Notes: generated from the letters alone by a model not told the origin. Positions 20,506 to 30,212 are shown, numbered from the stretch's first letter. The stretch: 64,000 nucleotides of DNA from Scytonema sp. UIC 10036 (GCF_009725235.1 NZ_WJFC01000001.1:214840-278839); one strand, 5' to 3'. Program-made: numbers and translations.

Positions 20506-21690
20506 ATGACTGGCGCGTTTGCAGACCCAAGAGAATGGTTGTTAGAAATATCACCAACAGTTCAGGAGCAATCTTGGCAACAAAGCCAAGTTTATGCCAC
20601 GCCCAGCAGTCGTTGGTGCGCTTACACGAATCAAATTTGCCTTTATGCCTTTTTGGATTGGATTTCTACTGAATCCTTTCCTGAAGCAAGTATTTGGTAC
20701 AGTTCCCCCGGCATTACAGCTTTTTGGGAATTTGTCAATGGCACGGCAATTTTATTAGAAGGGAAGCAAGTCATGTTGATCCCTAGTGAGGCAATTGATG
20801 ATAGCGAGTTAGAAGTTCCTCAGGAATGGGTAGATATTCCCAGTTGGGCAGCAGACTATTATTTAGCAGTGCAAGTCAAACCAGATGGGGAATGGGTGCG
20901 AATTTGGGCTTACACAACTCATACCGAACTAAAATCTCTGGCTGAGTATGACCCAGTAGATAGAACTTATTGTATGGACGCACGGCATTTGACACAAGAC
21001 CTCAACGCTTTCTCTTTGAGCTATCAATTTTGTATCGGAGAGGAGACAAAAGCAGCTGTAGCCCCTTTACCACAAGTATCAACCGAGCAAGCAGAAAATC
21101 TTTTGCAACGGTTAGGCAGTGACTCAGTAACATTTCCCAGACTATCAGTGCCATTTACAACTTGGGGAGCGCTATTAGAAAACGAACAGTGGCGACAGTG
21201 CTTGTACCAACAACGGCAGAAGGTACAATCTTCCCAAGTGCAAGTCAATCTCAGTCGTTGGTTTGAAGGTGTGTACGATACTGCTTGGGAAACAATAGAG
21301 ACGTTTTTGCAGCCCAATTCCAACAGTTTAGCTTTTAATTTCAGGAGTTCTTCTGGAATAGGGGTTGCTAGGGTCAAACGTGCTAAGCTGATTGACTTGG
21401 GAATGGAAATAGAGTCTCAAAAAGTAGTGCTATTAGTTGCTTTGATACCAGAGACTAACCAACAAGTTGATATTCGCGTGCAACTACATCCAACCCATGG
21501 GGAATTTTACTTACCTGTTAATATTAAGCTAGCTTTGCTTTTAGAGTCAGGGGAAACTATTCAGGAGGTGCAAGCAAGAGAACAAGATAACTACGTGCAA
21601 TTGAAACTTTTTAGTGGAGAAGTAGGAGAATGTTTCACCATCCAAGTGACTCTTGATAGTTACCAAATAACAGAAAATTTTGTAATTTAG
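20506..21690 (+). CDS. DUF1822 family protein (rightward cassette)
   Basis: The 394-residue soluble protein has Trp-rich segments in its N-terminal half. Its C-terminal part (VKRAKLIDLGMEIESQKVVL, VQLHPTHGEFYLPVNIKLAL, DNYVQLKLFSGEVGECFTI) is the DUF1822 block also found at 15685-16725. It starts five bases after the sigma factor stop, indicating co-transcription, and precedes the CHAT-CHASE2 gene. Function is unknown. Its position between a transcription factor and a predicted protease suggests a mediator role (inference). Confidence 0.87.
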   Translation: MTGAFADPREWLLEISPTVQEQSWQQSQVYATPSSRWCAYTNQICLYAFLDWISTESFPEASIWYSSPGITAFWEFVNGTAILLEGKQVMLIPSEAIDDSELEVPQEWVDIPSWAADYYLAVQVKPDGEWVRIWAYTTHTELKSLAEYDPVDRTYCMDARHLTQDLNAFSLSYQFCIGEETKAAVAPLPQVSTEQAENLLQRLGSDSVTFPRLSVPFTTWGALLENEQWRQCLYQQRQKVQSSQVQVNLSRWFEGVYDTAWETIETFLQPNSNSLAFNFRSSSGIGVARVKRAKLIDLGMEIESQKVVLLVALIPETNQQVDIRVQLHPTHGEFYLPVNIKLALLLESGETIQEVQAREQDNYVQLKLFSGEVGECFTIQVTLDSYQITENFVI

Positions 21691-21780
21691 TCATTGGTTA
21701 TTGGTCATTAGTCATTGGTCATTAGATACGCACAAACAACACTCTTACAAATGACAAATGACAAATGACAAAGGACTTTT
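21691..21780. repeat. Heptamer tandem repeats (STRR type)
   Basis: Repeats of TCATTGG/TCATTAG are followed by AAATGAC units (AAATGACAAATGACAAATGAC) that reach the start codon of the CHAT-CHASE2 gene. These are the short tandem repeats typical of heterocystous cyanobacteria. They occupy the whole 95-base spacer, so the usual Shine-Dalgarno position is filled by repeat sequence. Confidence 0.8.
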
Positions 21781-21785
21781 GACAA

Positions 21786-24251
21786 ATGAGTAAACTAGTT
21801 GTCTTTAGCTTGTTGGGAGGAGACTTAGATCGGGGTTTTCCTGTTGTCACTGCTCAACTTTGGTATAATAATCAATCTGTTAAAATAACAGGGAGTTTAC
21901 CAGCTATACCGGAACTCAGCGAACTCTACAGAAGTTGGCAGTTACTCTACGAAGCTATCCATGAACGTTTGGGTAGCAATCAACGTATAAAAGTGCATTC
22001 GCAAGATATTACTCATATTTCTGTAAATGACTTTGAGGGCTTGTGTCAACAACTACAAGTCTGTATTAATACTTGGTTAAAATCTGAATCCTTCCAAAAT
22101 ATTGAACGGCAGTTACGGACTCTACTGAGTCGAGATGATGAAATTAGAGTCATTATTGAAACTCACATAACACTACTACATCGATTACCATGGCATTTAT
22201 GGGATTTTTTTGAGGATTACCCCAACGCTGAGGTTGCGTTGAGCAATCATGAGTATGCGTCTCCTCAGATATTACAAAAATCTCCCACAGGTAAAGTTAA
22301 GATTTTGGCAATTTTGGGTAACAGTGTTGGTATTAATATTGATAAAGACCGTTCTTTGTTACAAAAGTTAAAAGATACCCAAACTACCTTTCTAGTCGAA
22401 CCTACACGTCGAGAATTGGACGAACAACTGTGGGATCGAGATTGGGATATTCTGTTTTTTGCAGGTCATAGTGTTAGCCTTGCAGGTGGTGAAAAAGGGG
22501 AAATTCAGATCAACCAGACTGAGAGTTTAACAATTTCTCAGTTTAAATATGCTCTTCAGACAGCAATTACACGGGGTTTAAAACTTGCAATTTTCAACTC
22601 TTGTGATGGAATTGGTTTGGCTCGAAATTTGGCAGATTTGAACATTCCTCAAATAATTGTCATGCGCGAACCAGTATCAGATTTAGTAGCGCAGCAGTTC
22701 TTGAACAATTTTCTCATGTCTTTTACGGGTGGGAAGCCATTTTTCCTTGCTGTGCGAGAAGCGCGGAAAAGACTTCAAGCATTGGAAAATGAATTTCCGT
22801 GTGCTAGTTGGTTACCCGTTATCTGTCAAAATCCTACAACTGTCCCAATAACTTGGCAAGCGTTACGCGATCGCCCTTGGCGCAAGCCGTACCCGGCTTA
22901 TCGCGAAGCGGCTGCTTTGCAGCATCGCTCTAGTAACACTGAGGCTGGCAATCATGTCTCGATTCCAAGCAGAATTTCGGTTTCAAAGACTAAATTATGG
23001 ACTGTGCTGCTAAGTACTATTATTGTTACTCTTGTAACGATAAGTTTAAGATATTTAGGAGTTTTCCAGAAAGCCGAACTGCAAATCTTTGACCAAATGC
23101 TGCTATTGCGACCAAAGGAAGAGTTAGACCACAGGTTAGTCATTGTTGAAATTACTGAGAAAGACATTCAATCCCGACAAGGAATAACAACAGGGCTAAA
23201 ATCCATTTCGGATAGTACGTTAGCTGAACTAATTAACAAATTACAACAGCATCAACCGCGAGTCGTTGGATTGGATATTTATCGAGACTTTACCGATCCT
23301 CCAGATAAATTAAAACCGATACAACTGGCTGATGAACTGAACCAAGAAAATGTCGTTGTTGTCTGTAAAGGCAAAGATAGCAAACACGATCCTCAAGGAG
23401 TTAAACCTCCCCAAAAAGTACCTGTAGAGCGTCAGGGTTTTACTGATGCAATTCTAGATCCAGATGGTGTTATCCGTCGTCAAATTTTGATGATGGATCA
23501 AGATTTTTCGTCTCCCTGTAAAACTCCTCATTCACTCTCTTTGCAATTGGCTGCTCGTTACCTATCTGACAAAAATCTTGAATTAGATGAAGATTATGTA
23601 AAATTTAATTCTAAAACAGGTTCTAAAATATTTAAACGCTTAAAGCCCGGTCTTAGTGGTGGCTATCAAAATTTGGAAACATTAGGGGGAATTCAAATAC
23701 TTGTTAATTACCGTGATGCTGATTATAGAGGAGTTACTTTGGAATATGCATTAAGTGATGGAGCTAACCTTGATTTTATTAAAGATAAAGTTGTGCTTAT
23801 AGGAGTGACAGCAAACACTGTCGGTGATACTTGGCGAACTCCCTACAGTGAAGCAAAGCAAGAATATCAGGAAACTCCAGGCGTATACATACAAGCGCAA
23901 ATGGTTAGTCAAATTCTGAGTGCAGTTTTAGACGAACGACCAATTTTTTGGGTTTTACCTGACTGGGGTGATATTCTCTGGATATGGGGATGGTCGAGTG
24001 TGTCTGGTCTGATTGTTTGGAACGTGCGATCGCGCTCTGCTCGGCTCTCTTTGGGAGCATCGCTGTTAAATGGGGGATGTGCCATAGTTGCTACAGTCAT
24101 TGTTTTATATGGAGTTTGTGCGATCGCGCTCTGTGCAACTCCCTCTAAGGGCATCGCTCTTTTCCCACAAGGAGCATGGTTACCATTTCTTCCTACAGCC
24201 TTTGCTGTGGTTACAAGCAGTGTTGTTGTGTTATCAGTTCACAGTCGTTGA
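21786..24251 (+). CDS. CHAT-CHASE2 membrane protein
   Basis: The protein has 821 residues. The N-terminal 350 are the same CHAT module as in the two WD40 giants (start MSKLVVFSLLGGDLDRGFPV), with candidate catalytic His228 (FFAGHS) and Cys273 (FNSCDG). A linker (about 360-390) is encoded by a palindromic repeat. A transmembrane segment (about 404-424) then leads into an extracytoplasmic CHASE2 sensor domain (about 425-710, including VVGLDIYRDF and FIKDKVVLIGVTA). Two or three C-terminal transmembrane segments follow. It is probably a membrane receptor whose outside CHASE2 domain controls a cytoplasmic CHAT protease. It is third in the rightward cassette. CHASE2 normally feeds cyclases or kinases, so coupling it to CHAT is notable. 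Confidence 0.9.
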   Translation: MSKLVVFSLLGGDLDRGFPVVTAQLWYNNQSVKITGSLPAIPELSELYRSWQLLYEAIHERLGSNQRIKVHSQDITHISVNDFEGLCQQLQVCINTWLKSESFQNIERQLRTLLSRDDEIRVIIETHITLLHRLPWHLWDFFEDYPNAEVALSNHEYASPQILQKSPTGKVKILAILGNSVGINIDKDRSLLQKLKDTQTTFLVEPTRRELDEQLWDRDWDILFFAGHSVSLAGGEKGEIQINQTESLTISQFKYALQTAITRGLKLAIFNSCDGIGLARNLADLNIPQIIVMREPVSDLVAQQFLNNFLMSFTGGKPFFLAVREARKRLQALENEFPCASWLPVICQNPTTVPITWQALRDRPWRKPYPAYREAAALQHRSSNTEAGNHVSIPSRISVSKTKLWTVLLSTIIVTLVTISLRYLGVFQKAELQIFDQMLLLRPKEELDHRLVIVEITEKDIQSRQGITTGLKSISDSTLAELINKLQQHQPRVVGLDIYRDFTDPPDKLKPIQLADELNQENVVVVCKGKDSKHDPQGVKPPQKVPVERQGFTDAILDPDGVIRRQILMMDQDFSSPCKTPHSLSLQLAARYLSDKNLELDEDYVKFNSKTGSKIFKRLKPGLSGGYQNLETLGGIQILVNYRDADYRGVTLEYALSDGANLDFIKDKVVLIGVTANTVGDTWRTPYSEAKQEYQETPGVYIQAQMVSQILSAVLDERPIFWVLPDWGDILWIWGWSSVSGLIVWNVRSRSARLSLGASLLNGGCAIVATVIVLYGVCAIALCATPSKGIALFPQGAWLPFLPTAFAVVTSSVVVLSVHSR

Positions 24252-24453
24252 GAATTTTCTATTTCTTAGAGGATGTTGGAAAAGTTGTAGGCTGTCATTT
24301 GAATCACATTATTACCCCCCTTGTAAAGGCTATGCATTAGCGCTTGTCTTGCGCTTGCATTACTACTATAGGACACCATTAGGATAAAATATCGAGTACA
24401 CTACAGTACAATAAATGACATAAAAAAATGGACATTGCGTAGGGTGATTTGAG

Positions 24454-24534
24454 ATGATGGGCAACTTAGCCGCGTTTATGGTGTCAGAAGCGATCGTCAA
24501 AAAACGCCAAGAGCAAAACAAGGAGGACAAATGA
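24454..24534 (+). CDS. 26-residue upstream ORF coupled to the coiled-coil gene
   Basis: This short frame (start MMGNLAAFMVSEAIVKKRQE) ends in ATGA overlap with the next start at 24531. Its last codons contain the AAGGAGG ribosome binding site of that gene, so translation of the two would be coupled. It could be a leader peptide or a small protein. Function is unknown. Confidence 0.4.
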   Translation: MMGNLAAFMVSEAIVKKRQEQNKEDK

Positions 24535-24997
24535 CCAACCCACGACAACCACCATTAACTGTTGAGAAACGCTTAACCCGCCTAGAAACCCTGTTTAGCA
24601 ACGTAGGTGAAACAGTACTCGCTCAGAGTGATGTCATTGCTGCTATGAGTGCTAGCATCCAACAAACTAACCAAAATGTTCGCGCTCAGAGTGATGTCAT
24701 CAGAATGATGTCATTGCTGCTATAAGTGCTAACATCCAACAAACTAACCAAAATGTTAGCGCTCAGAGTGCCACGATTGATGTCTTAGTTGCTAATATCC
24801 AGCAATTAACCGAAAACGTTAACTTTGTAACCAATCGTGTTGATATTCTAGCAATACAAGCAGAGCAGGATAGAGCGCAAGCAGCCCAAGACAGACAACA
24901 AGCAGCTATTGACCGCCAGGAATTTCGCAAGGAGATTCGGCAGATTTGGGAGTACTTGCGCGACAGGAACGGGGGTAGCAGCCTACCAAACCAATAG
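24531..24997 (+). pseudogene. Coiled-coil repeat protein gene, frameshifted by a 14-bp duplication
   Basis: Reading starts at ATG 24531 after a strong AAGGAGG site and gives 64 residues with AQSDVIAAMSASIQQTNQNV-type repeats. It then stops at 24723-24725. The cause is visible: CAGAGTGATGTCAT (24687-24700) is tandemly duplicated as CAGAATGATGTCAT (24701-24714). Removing the second copy restores the frame, which continues with ISANIQQTNQNVSAQSATID and a Gln/Arg-rich helix to the TAG at 24995-24997. The intact product would be about 150 residues, soluble and coiled coil. Its role is unknown. It sits between the CHAT-CHASE2 gene and the first exoprotein. Confidence 0.75.
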
Positions 24998-25033
24998 TGC
25001 AAGGATACCTGCCAAACCAATAGTGCAAGGATA
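24986..25033. repeat. 26-bp tandem direct repeat
   Basis: CCAAACCAATAGTGCAAGG is present twice (24986 and 25012) with a period of 26 bases. It starts inside the last codons of the coiled-coil pseudogene and runs into the leader of the exoprotein gene, so the stop codon region is duplicated. Confidence 0.8.
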
Positions 25034-25061
25034 AAGGATAACTTTCTCTACAAAAATTCAA

Positions 25062-28000
25062 ATGAAAACAAAACGCTGGCTGGGTTGTTGGCAATTACGA
25101 TTTGTAGGACTTTTGACATCGATAGGGATAAGTATCTTTGCAAACAAAGCCTTGGCTCAGAGTACTCCCAGTAATATCCAAGCCGATGATACCCTTGGAA
25201 CTGAATCATCGCAAATTATACAAAATTTTCAGGGACAACCAAGAGAAGTCATTACTGGTGGTGCAACTCGCGGAATTAACTTATTTCATAGTTTTCAAGA
25301 ATTTAACGTCAATGAAGGAAGAGAAGCTTATTTTTTCAGTCCTAGCGCAGATATCCAAAATATTCTAGCACGAGTCACAGGTGGTAACCGCTCGGAGATT
25401 TTGGGTACGCTGGGTACTGTTGGCAACTCCCAACCCAATTTATTTCTAATCAATCCCAACGGCATTATATTTGGGGGAAATGCCAGATTAGATGTACCAG
25501 GTGCTTTTGTAGGGACGACTGCAAATGGAGTGCAATTTGGAGAGCAAGGATTGTTTAGTGCTACGAATCCTCAAGCACCAGCTTTGTTAACAGTGAATCC
25601 AAGTGCATTGTTTTTTAATCAAATGAATCGCAGTGAAATAATTAACCGGAGTCGTCAAATTGCAACGCCAGGAAGTTTTTACTTAATAGGGGGAAATATT
25701 ACGTTCGATGGTGGTATTGCAATTTCAGTAGGAAATCGTTTGGAATTCGGTGCAGTTGCTCTAACAGGAACTGTTGAGTTGATTGGTAGCGGTAATCAAA
25801 TGCAGTTAGCCTTCAGAGAAGGTGTACCAAAGGCAGATATAGTCCTGCAAAATAACGCCCTTGCTTCGACAACTGGAGGAGGTGCAGTTTCTGTCAATGC
25901 TGAGAACTTGAGCCTTTTTGGAAATAGTATTATTGGTTCAGTTCTTGCAGCAGGGGAAGGTCAACTGGGTGTAGCTGGGGGAGATGTCGTAGTTAATGCA
26001 ACTGGCAATGTTACGCTAGACGATCGTAGTAGCATTGCTAATCAAGGTTTAGAAAATTCTTTAGGCGATACCGGAAATATTACAGTTAACGCCCAGTCAA
26101 TTCGTCTCACAAATCAAAGCCAAATTAGTAGTCCTAGTCCAAGAAGCCGGGGAAATATTAATTTAAATGCTAAGGATAATATCAGCCTTGATAATAGTTT
26201 GATTAGTACCAATGGAATCTTGAATCGGATAGGTAAATCAGGCAACCTGACAATCGCTGCTCGAAATATTAATTTAAGTAACCGCTCCATAATTGATTCT
26301 GGCAATATTGGACAAGGACAAAGTGGAAAAATTGATTTAAAAGCTCAAGAAACTATTTCGATGACTGGTGGAAGTACTATTTTAAGCGCTTCTACTGCAT
26401 CCGGTTTTGGTGAACTTAATAATCAGCCTAGCGGTGATATTGAAATCAAAACAAGAAACCTCACACTAGATGGTAATAATACTTCCATCAATGCTTCAAA
26501 TCTTGATGAGGGAAGGGGCGGCAATGTTCGTATTATCGCTGATGACTCAATTTCATTAAATGAGCTTGCATCAATTTCATCTACCAGCACTGGTCAAGGC
26601 GATGCGGGGAATATCGAACTTCAGACGCGATCGCTAACGCTTGCTAACGGGGGAAGCCTTGGTACGCAATCATCAGGACGTGGTAGTAGTGGAAATTTAT
26701 TAATTAATGCTTCCGACTCTGTTAATTTGAGCGGTATAACAACATTTATTAATCCACAAACTGGAGAGACAATCACTACAGGAAGTAGACTAGCAACAAG
26801 CACTTTTGGTACTGAAAATAGCGGAAAATTAACTATTAATACACAACGATTAAGCGTTAACGATGGTGGAGATATTACTACGAGTACTGAGTTTGGTCGC
26901 GGAGGAAATTTAACCATAAACGCCAAAGACTCAGTAGAGGTTGTAGGGCGATCGCCTAGTACAGACAATAGTCCTAGTACTATTTCTACTAGTACTTTTG
27001 GTTCTGGAGATGCCGGAAATCTCAGCATAATTACAGGTCGTTTAAGTATTCGTGATGGTGGAGCTATCACAACTTTGACATCTGGTACGGGCAAAGGAGG
27101 AAATTTAACTGTAGATGCCAATGACTCAGTAGAGGTTGTAGGGCGATCGCCTAGCTTACCTAATGGTCTCAGCAATATCTCCACTGGTACTTTCGGCTTT
27201 GGAAATGCAGGAAGTATGAGAATTAACACAAATCATTTCAGCGTTCGTGATGGAGCACGAGTCACGACTTCTACCTTTAGTAGAGGTAAGGGAGGTCATT
27301 TGACTGTTAATGCTGACCGTAGTGTGGAACTCATTGGTACGTCTTCTGACGGTCGTTTTTTTAGTGGTTTGCTTTCTTCTGCTGAATCAGGCTCAATTGG
27401 TGATGCGGGAGATTTAACGATTACCACCCAAAATTTACTCGTGCGAGATGGAGCACAGATTAATACGGGTACATCTGGTGCAGGTAAGGGAGGGAATTTA
27501 ACTATCAATACCTCTAATAAAGTCCAACTCACTGGTACGTCTTCTGACCGTCGCTTTGTTAGTAGTTTGGGTACTTCTACTAATAACCAAGATTCAACTG
27601 GCGATGCGGGAAACTTGATGATTACCACCCAAGATTTAATTATCCAAAATGGGGCATTAGTTACAAGTGCTACATCTGGCGCAGGTAAGGGAGGAAATTT
27701 GACAGTCAATGCGAGCGGTAGCGTGGAAGTCATGAGTGCTAGCAGGTTGAGCGCATCCACAAATCAAGGCTTAACAGGAAACGCGGGAGACTTAACGATT
27801 AATACCCAGAACTTACTTGTGCGTGATGGTGGACAAGTGGATGCAGTTACATTCGGCGCACGTAACGGAGGAAATTTAATTATAAATGCTTCTAAGAAGG
27901 TGGAAGTTATTGGTACGTCAGCAGATGGTCAAACTACCAGCGTCTTAAGTACTTCTGCGTTAAGAGGTTCAACTGGAGACGCAGGAAATTTGAAGATTAC

Positions 28001-29732
28001 TACTCAAGATTTACTTGTGAGAGATGGGGCACAAATTGACGCTAGCACAAATGGTAGAGGCAAAGGGGGTAATTTAACTGTAGACGCCTCAAACAAGGTA
28101 CAGTTGATTGGCACTTCTGCTGATGGTCGTGTTATCAGTGGTTTGGCCACTTCTGCTCAAGCAGGTTTAACCGGAGATGCAGGAAGTTTAACGGTTAATA
28201 CCCAAGACTTACTTGTACGAGATGGAGCACGGATATTTACTGGAACATTTGGTACAGGTAGGGCGGGAAATTTAACAGTCAATGCCTCTAATAAGGTTGA
28301 ACTGGTTGGCACATCTGCTGATGGTTTTCCTGGTGGTTTAATTGCGTCTGCTGAAAGAGGCTCAACCGGAAATGCAGGAGATTTGAAGGTTGATACCCAA
28401 AATTTAATAGTAAGGGATGGGGCGCAGGTTTTGGCAAGTACGTTTAGTTCTGGACGAGGTGGAAATTTAACTGTGAATGCTTCAGAAAGCGTGCAACTGA
28501 TGGGTCAGTCAGCTAATAGCGATTTTCTCAGTGGCTTGTTCGCTTCTTCTGAAAAAGGTGCAACTGGTAGTGCGGGAAATTTGGCTGTAAATACTCAACG
28601 TTTACTTGCGCGAGATGGGGCGCAAGTTATAGCTTCTACGTTTAATTCAGGACAAGCGGGAGATTTAACTTTAAATGCTTCAGAAAGCGTGCAACTGATT
28701 GGTCAATCAGCGCGTGGTGGGTTTTCCAGTGGTTTATTTGTTTCTGCTGAACGAGACTCAACCGGAAATGCAGGAGATTTGAAGGTTAATACTCGTCAAT
28801 TACTTGTACGCGATCGCGCTGGGATATTTGTCAATAGTCAGGGAACAGGAAACGCAGGTATTATGACCATCAACGCTAACACTATCCGCCTAGACAACAA
28901 CGCCTCACTTAATGCCAACACTCGCAGCCCTAACAAAGATCCTAATAGAGAACAAGCAACCATCAACCTCAACTCTCGAAACATTGTTCTTCGTCGTAAC
29001 AGTAACATTACCACTAATGCAAGTGGCGAAAATGTCGTTGGTGGTAATATCAATATTGACAGCGATTTCTTGATTGCGATCGCAAACAGTGATATCAGTG
29101 CCAACTCAACTGACTTCCGTGGTGGAAATGTGAGAATCAAGACTCAAAGCATTTTTGGGACGCAGTTCCGCGATGCACCCACTTCTGTGAGTGACATTAC
29201 AGCTACAGGCGCAACGCGAGATTTGAGTGGGAATGTAGAAATCAGTCCACCGGATGTGGATCTTACCAGTGGATTAGTCGAACTCCCAATTAATCTGGTT
29301 GATGCCTCTAATCAAATTTACACTGCCTGCACTCCTGGTACGCGACAATTCCAGAATACTTTTATTTCCACAGGACGTGGTGGATTGCCGCTTAATCCTA
29401 TTGAACCATTACAAGATGCAAATACTATTGCACAATGGGTGAGATTGCGATCGCCTCTCAACGCCCAAACCACTCAAAGTCCCTTGATTGCAGATCGTGA
29501 TTCGCGATCATCTAAAAGACAACAGCAAAGAGAAAACTCAGCCAACACCGCACCTCAATCAACAGATGTTTCAAGCACTACCAAAGTTACAGCAGCAACT
29601 CAAATTGTGGAAGCTCAAAGTTGGGTAGTTGATCGCAATGGCAATATAGAACTCGTGGTACAGGCTCCTAGTGTAACCCCTCACAACTCTTGGTTTCCAA
29701 GAGCTTCTTGTCCTGTGGGTTGGTTAGATTAA
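25062..29732 (+). CDS. Two-partner-secretion exoprotein, haemagglutinin N-terminal domain (1)
   Basis: The protein has 1556 residues. A Sec signal peptide (1-33, ending ANKALAQ) is followed by the TPS/filamentous haemagglutinin N-terminal domain (about 34-190) with its hallmarks NLFHSFQEFNV, LFLINPNGIIFGGNARLDVP and AFVGTTANG. The body is a right-handed beta-helix rich in Gly, Asn, Ser and Thr. About ten tandem repeats of roughly 65 residues (GKGGNLTVDAS..VQLIGTSADG..) span about 580-1260. The C-terminus has a conserved NQIYTACTPGTRQFQNTF segment, a disordered Gln/Ser region, and ends with SWFPRASCPVGWLD. It should cross the outer membrane through a TpsB partner and act as a surface adhesin. 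No TpsB gene is in this window. Its 3' end overlaps the convergent RTX fragment by four bases. Confidence 0.92.
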   Translation: MKTKRWLGCWQLRFVGLLTSIGISIFANKALAQSTPSNIQADDTLGTESSQIIQNFQGQPREVITGGATRGINLFHSFQEFNVNEGREAYFFSPSADIQNILARVTGGNRSEILGTLGTVGNSQPNLFLINPNGIIFGGNARLDVPGAFVGTTANGVQFGEQGLFSATNPQAPALLTVNPSALFFNQMNRSEIINRSRQIATPGSFYLIGGNITFDGGIAISVGNRLEFGAVALTGTVELIGSGNQMQLAFREGVPKADIVLQNNALASTTGGGAVSVNAENLSLFGNSIIGSVLAAGEGQLGVAGGDVVVNATGNVTLDDRSSIANQGLENSLGDTGNITVNAQSIRLTNQSQISSPSPRSRGNINLNAKDNISLDNSLISTNGILNRIGKSGNLTIAARNINLSNRSIIDSGNIGQGQSGKIDLKAQETISMTGGSTILSASTASGFGELNNQPSGDIEIKTRNLTLDGNNTSINASNLDEGRGGNVRIIADDSISLNELASISSTSTGQGDAGNIELQTRSLTLANGGSLGTQSSGRGSSGNLLINASDSVNLSGITTFINPQTGETITTGSRLATSTFGTENSGKLTINTQRLSVNDGGDITTSTEFGRGGNLTINAKDSVEVVGRSPSTDNSPSTISTSTFGSGDAGNLSIITGRLSIRDGGAITTLTSGTGKGGNLTVDANDSVEVVGRSPSLPNGLSNISTGTFGFGNAGSMRINTNHFSVRDGARVTTSTFSRGKGGHLTVNADRSVELIGTSSDGRFFSGLLSSAESGSIGDAGDLTITTQNLLVRDGAQINTGTSGAGKGGNLTINTSNKVQLTGTSSDRRFVSSLGTSTNNQDSTGDAGNLMITTQDLIIQNGALVTSATSGAGKGGNLTVNASGSVEVMSASRLSASTNQGLTGNAGDLTINTQNLLVRDGGQVDAVTFGARNGGNLIINASKKVEVIGTSADGQTTSVLSTSALRGSTGDAGNLKITTQDLLVRDGAQIDASTNGRGKGGNLTVDASNKVQLIGTSADGRVISGLATSAQAGLTGDAGSLTVNTQDLLVRDGARIFTGTFGTGRAGNLTVNASNKVELVGTSADGFPGGLIASAERGSTGNAGDLKVDTQNLIVRDGAQVLASTFSSGRGGNLTVNASESVQLMGQSANSDFLSGLFASSEKGATGSAGNLAVNTQRLLARDGAQVIASTFNSGQAGDLTLNASESVQLIGQSARGGFSSGLFVSAERDSTGNAGDLKVNTRQLLVRDRAGIFVNSQGTGNAGIMTINANTIRLDNNASLNANTRSPNKDPNREQATINLNSRNIVLRRNSNITTNASGENVVGGNINIDSDFLIAIANSDISANSTDFRGGNVRIKTQSIFGTQFRDAPTSVSDITATGATRDLSGNVEISPPDVDLTSGLVELPINLVDASNQIYTACTPGTRQFQNTFISTGRGGLPLNPIEPLQDANTIAQWVRLRSPLNAQTTQSPLIADRDSRSSKRQQQRENSANTAPQSTDVSSTTKVTAATQIVEAQSWVVDRNGNIELVVQAPSVTPHNSWFPRASCPVGWLD

Positions 29733-30152
29733 GCTACTACCTGTATGTTTTGGTAAGTGAAATCTAAATTGGATGATAGTTGTGCAATTGAGACTGGCGC
29801 TTGGGAACCGATACCATCTGCGTCATAAGCTAGAATACCATCAGCAGGGTTATAGAGGAAGCTTGAGTTTCTAGTAGTGGCACTGCTACCCAAGCTAAAC
29901 TGCTCTGGAGTTAGTAAGACGTCTTGACCTAAGGTCGGTGGTATGAGTCCTGCAAAGCCTGAAGCAGACACAACAATCTTGTCCTCAAGAACATCAAAAT
30001 CAGTAATCGTGTCAATTCCATCATTTGAAGAGAGAAAAACAAAACTATCTGCTCCCGCTCCTCCGGTGAGAGTATCATTACCAGCACGACCAATTAAGAC
30101 ATCGTTACCGCTACTTGCTTGACCAGAGGAAAAATTGTTACCGCTAGTTGCT
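29729..30152 (-). pseudogene. 5'-truncated copy of the RTX protein gene
   Basis: The sequence encodes GNDVLIGRAGNDTLTGGAGA and the whole C-terminus found at 33274-33930 (for example DSFVFLSSNDGIDTITDFDV and AYDADGIGSQAPVSIAQLSS). Upstream of the repeats it runs into an in-frame TGA with no start codon. It therefore lacks the first 90 or so residues. An internal ATG could give an 80-residue tail without the calcium repeats, but that is unlikely to be a gene. Confidence 0.8.
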
Positions 30153-30212
30153 CACAGCACGGTGTGGATTTCTATCTTTCCAAGCAGAAGAGAGAACATA
30201 GCATTTAAGCAT

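Noticed and set aside
26621..27760. Long antisense frames under exoprotein 1
   Set aside because: The sense repeats force periodic open antisense frames. Their Pro/Leu-rich translations simply mirror the Gly/Asn-rich sense strand.
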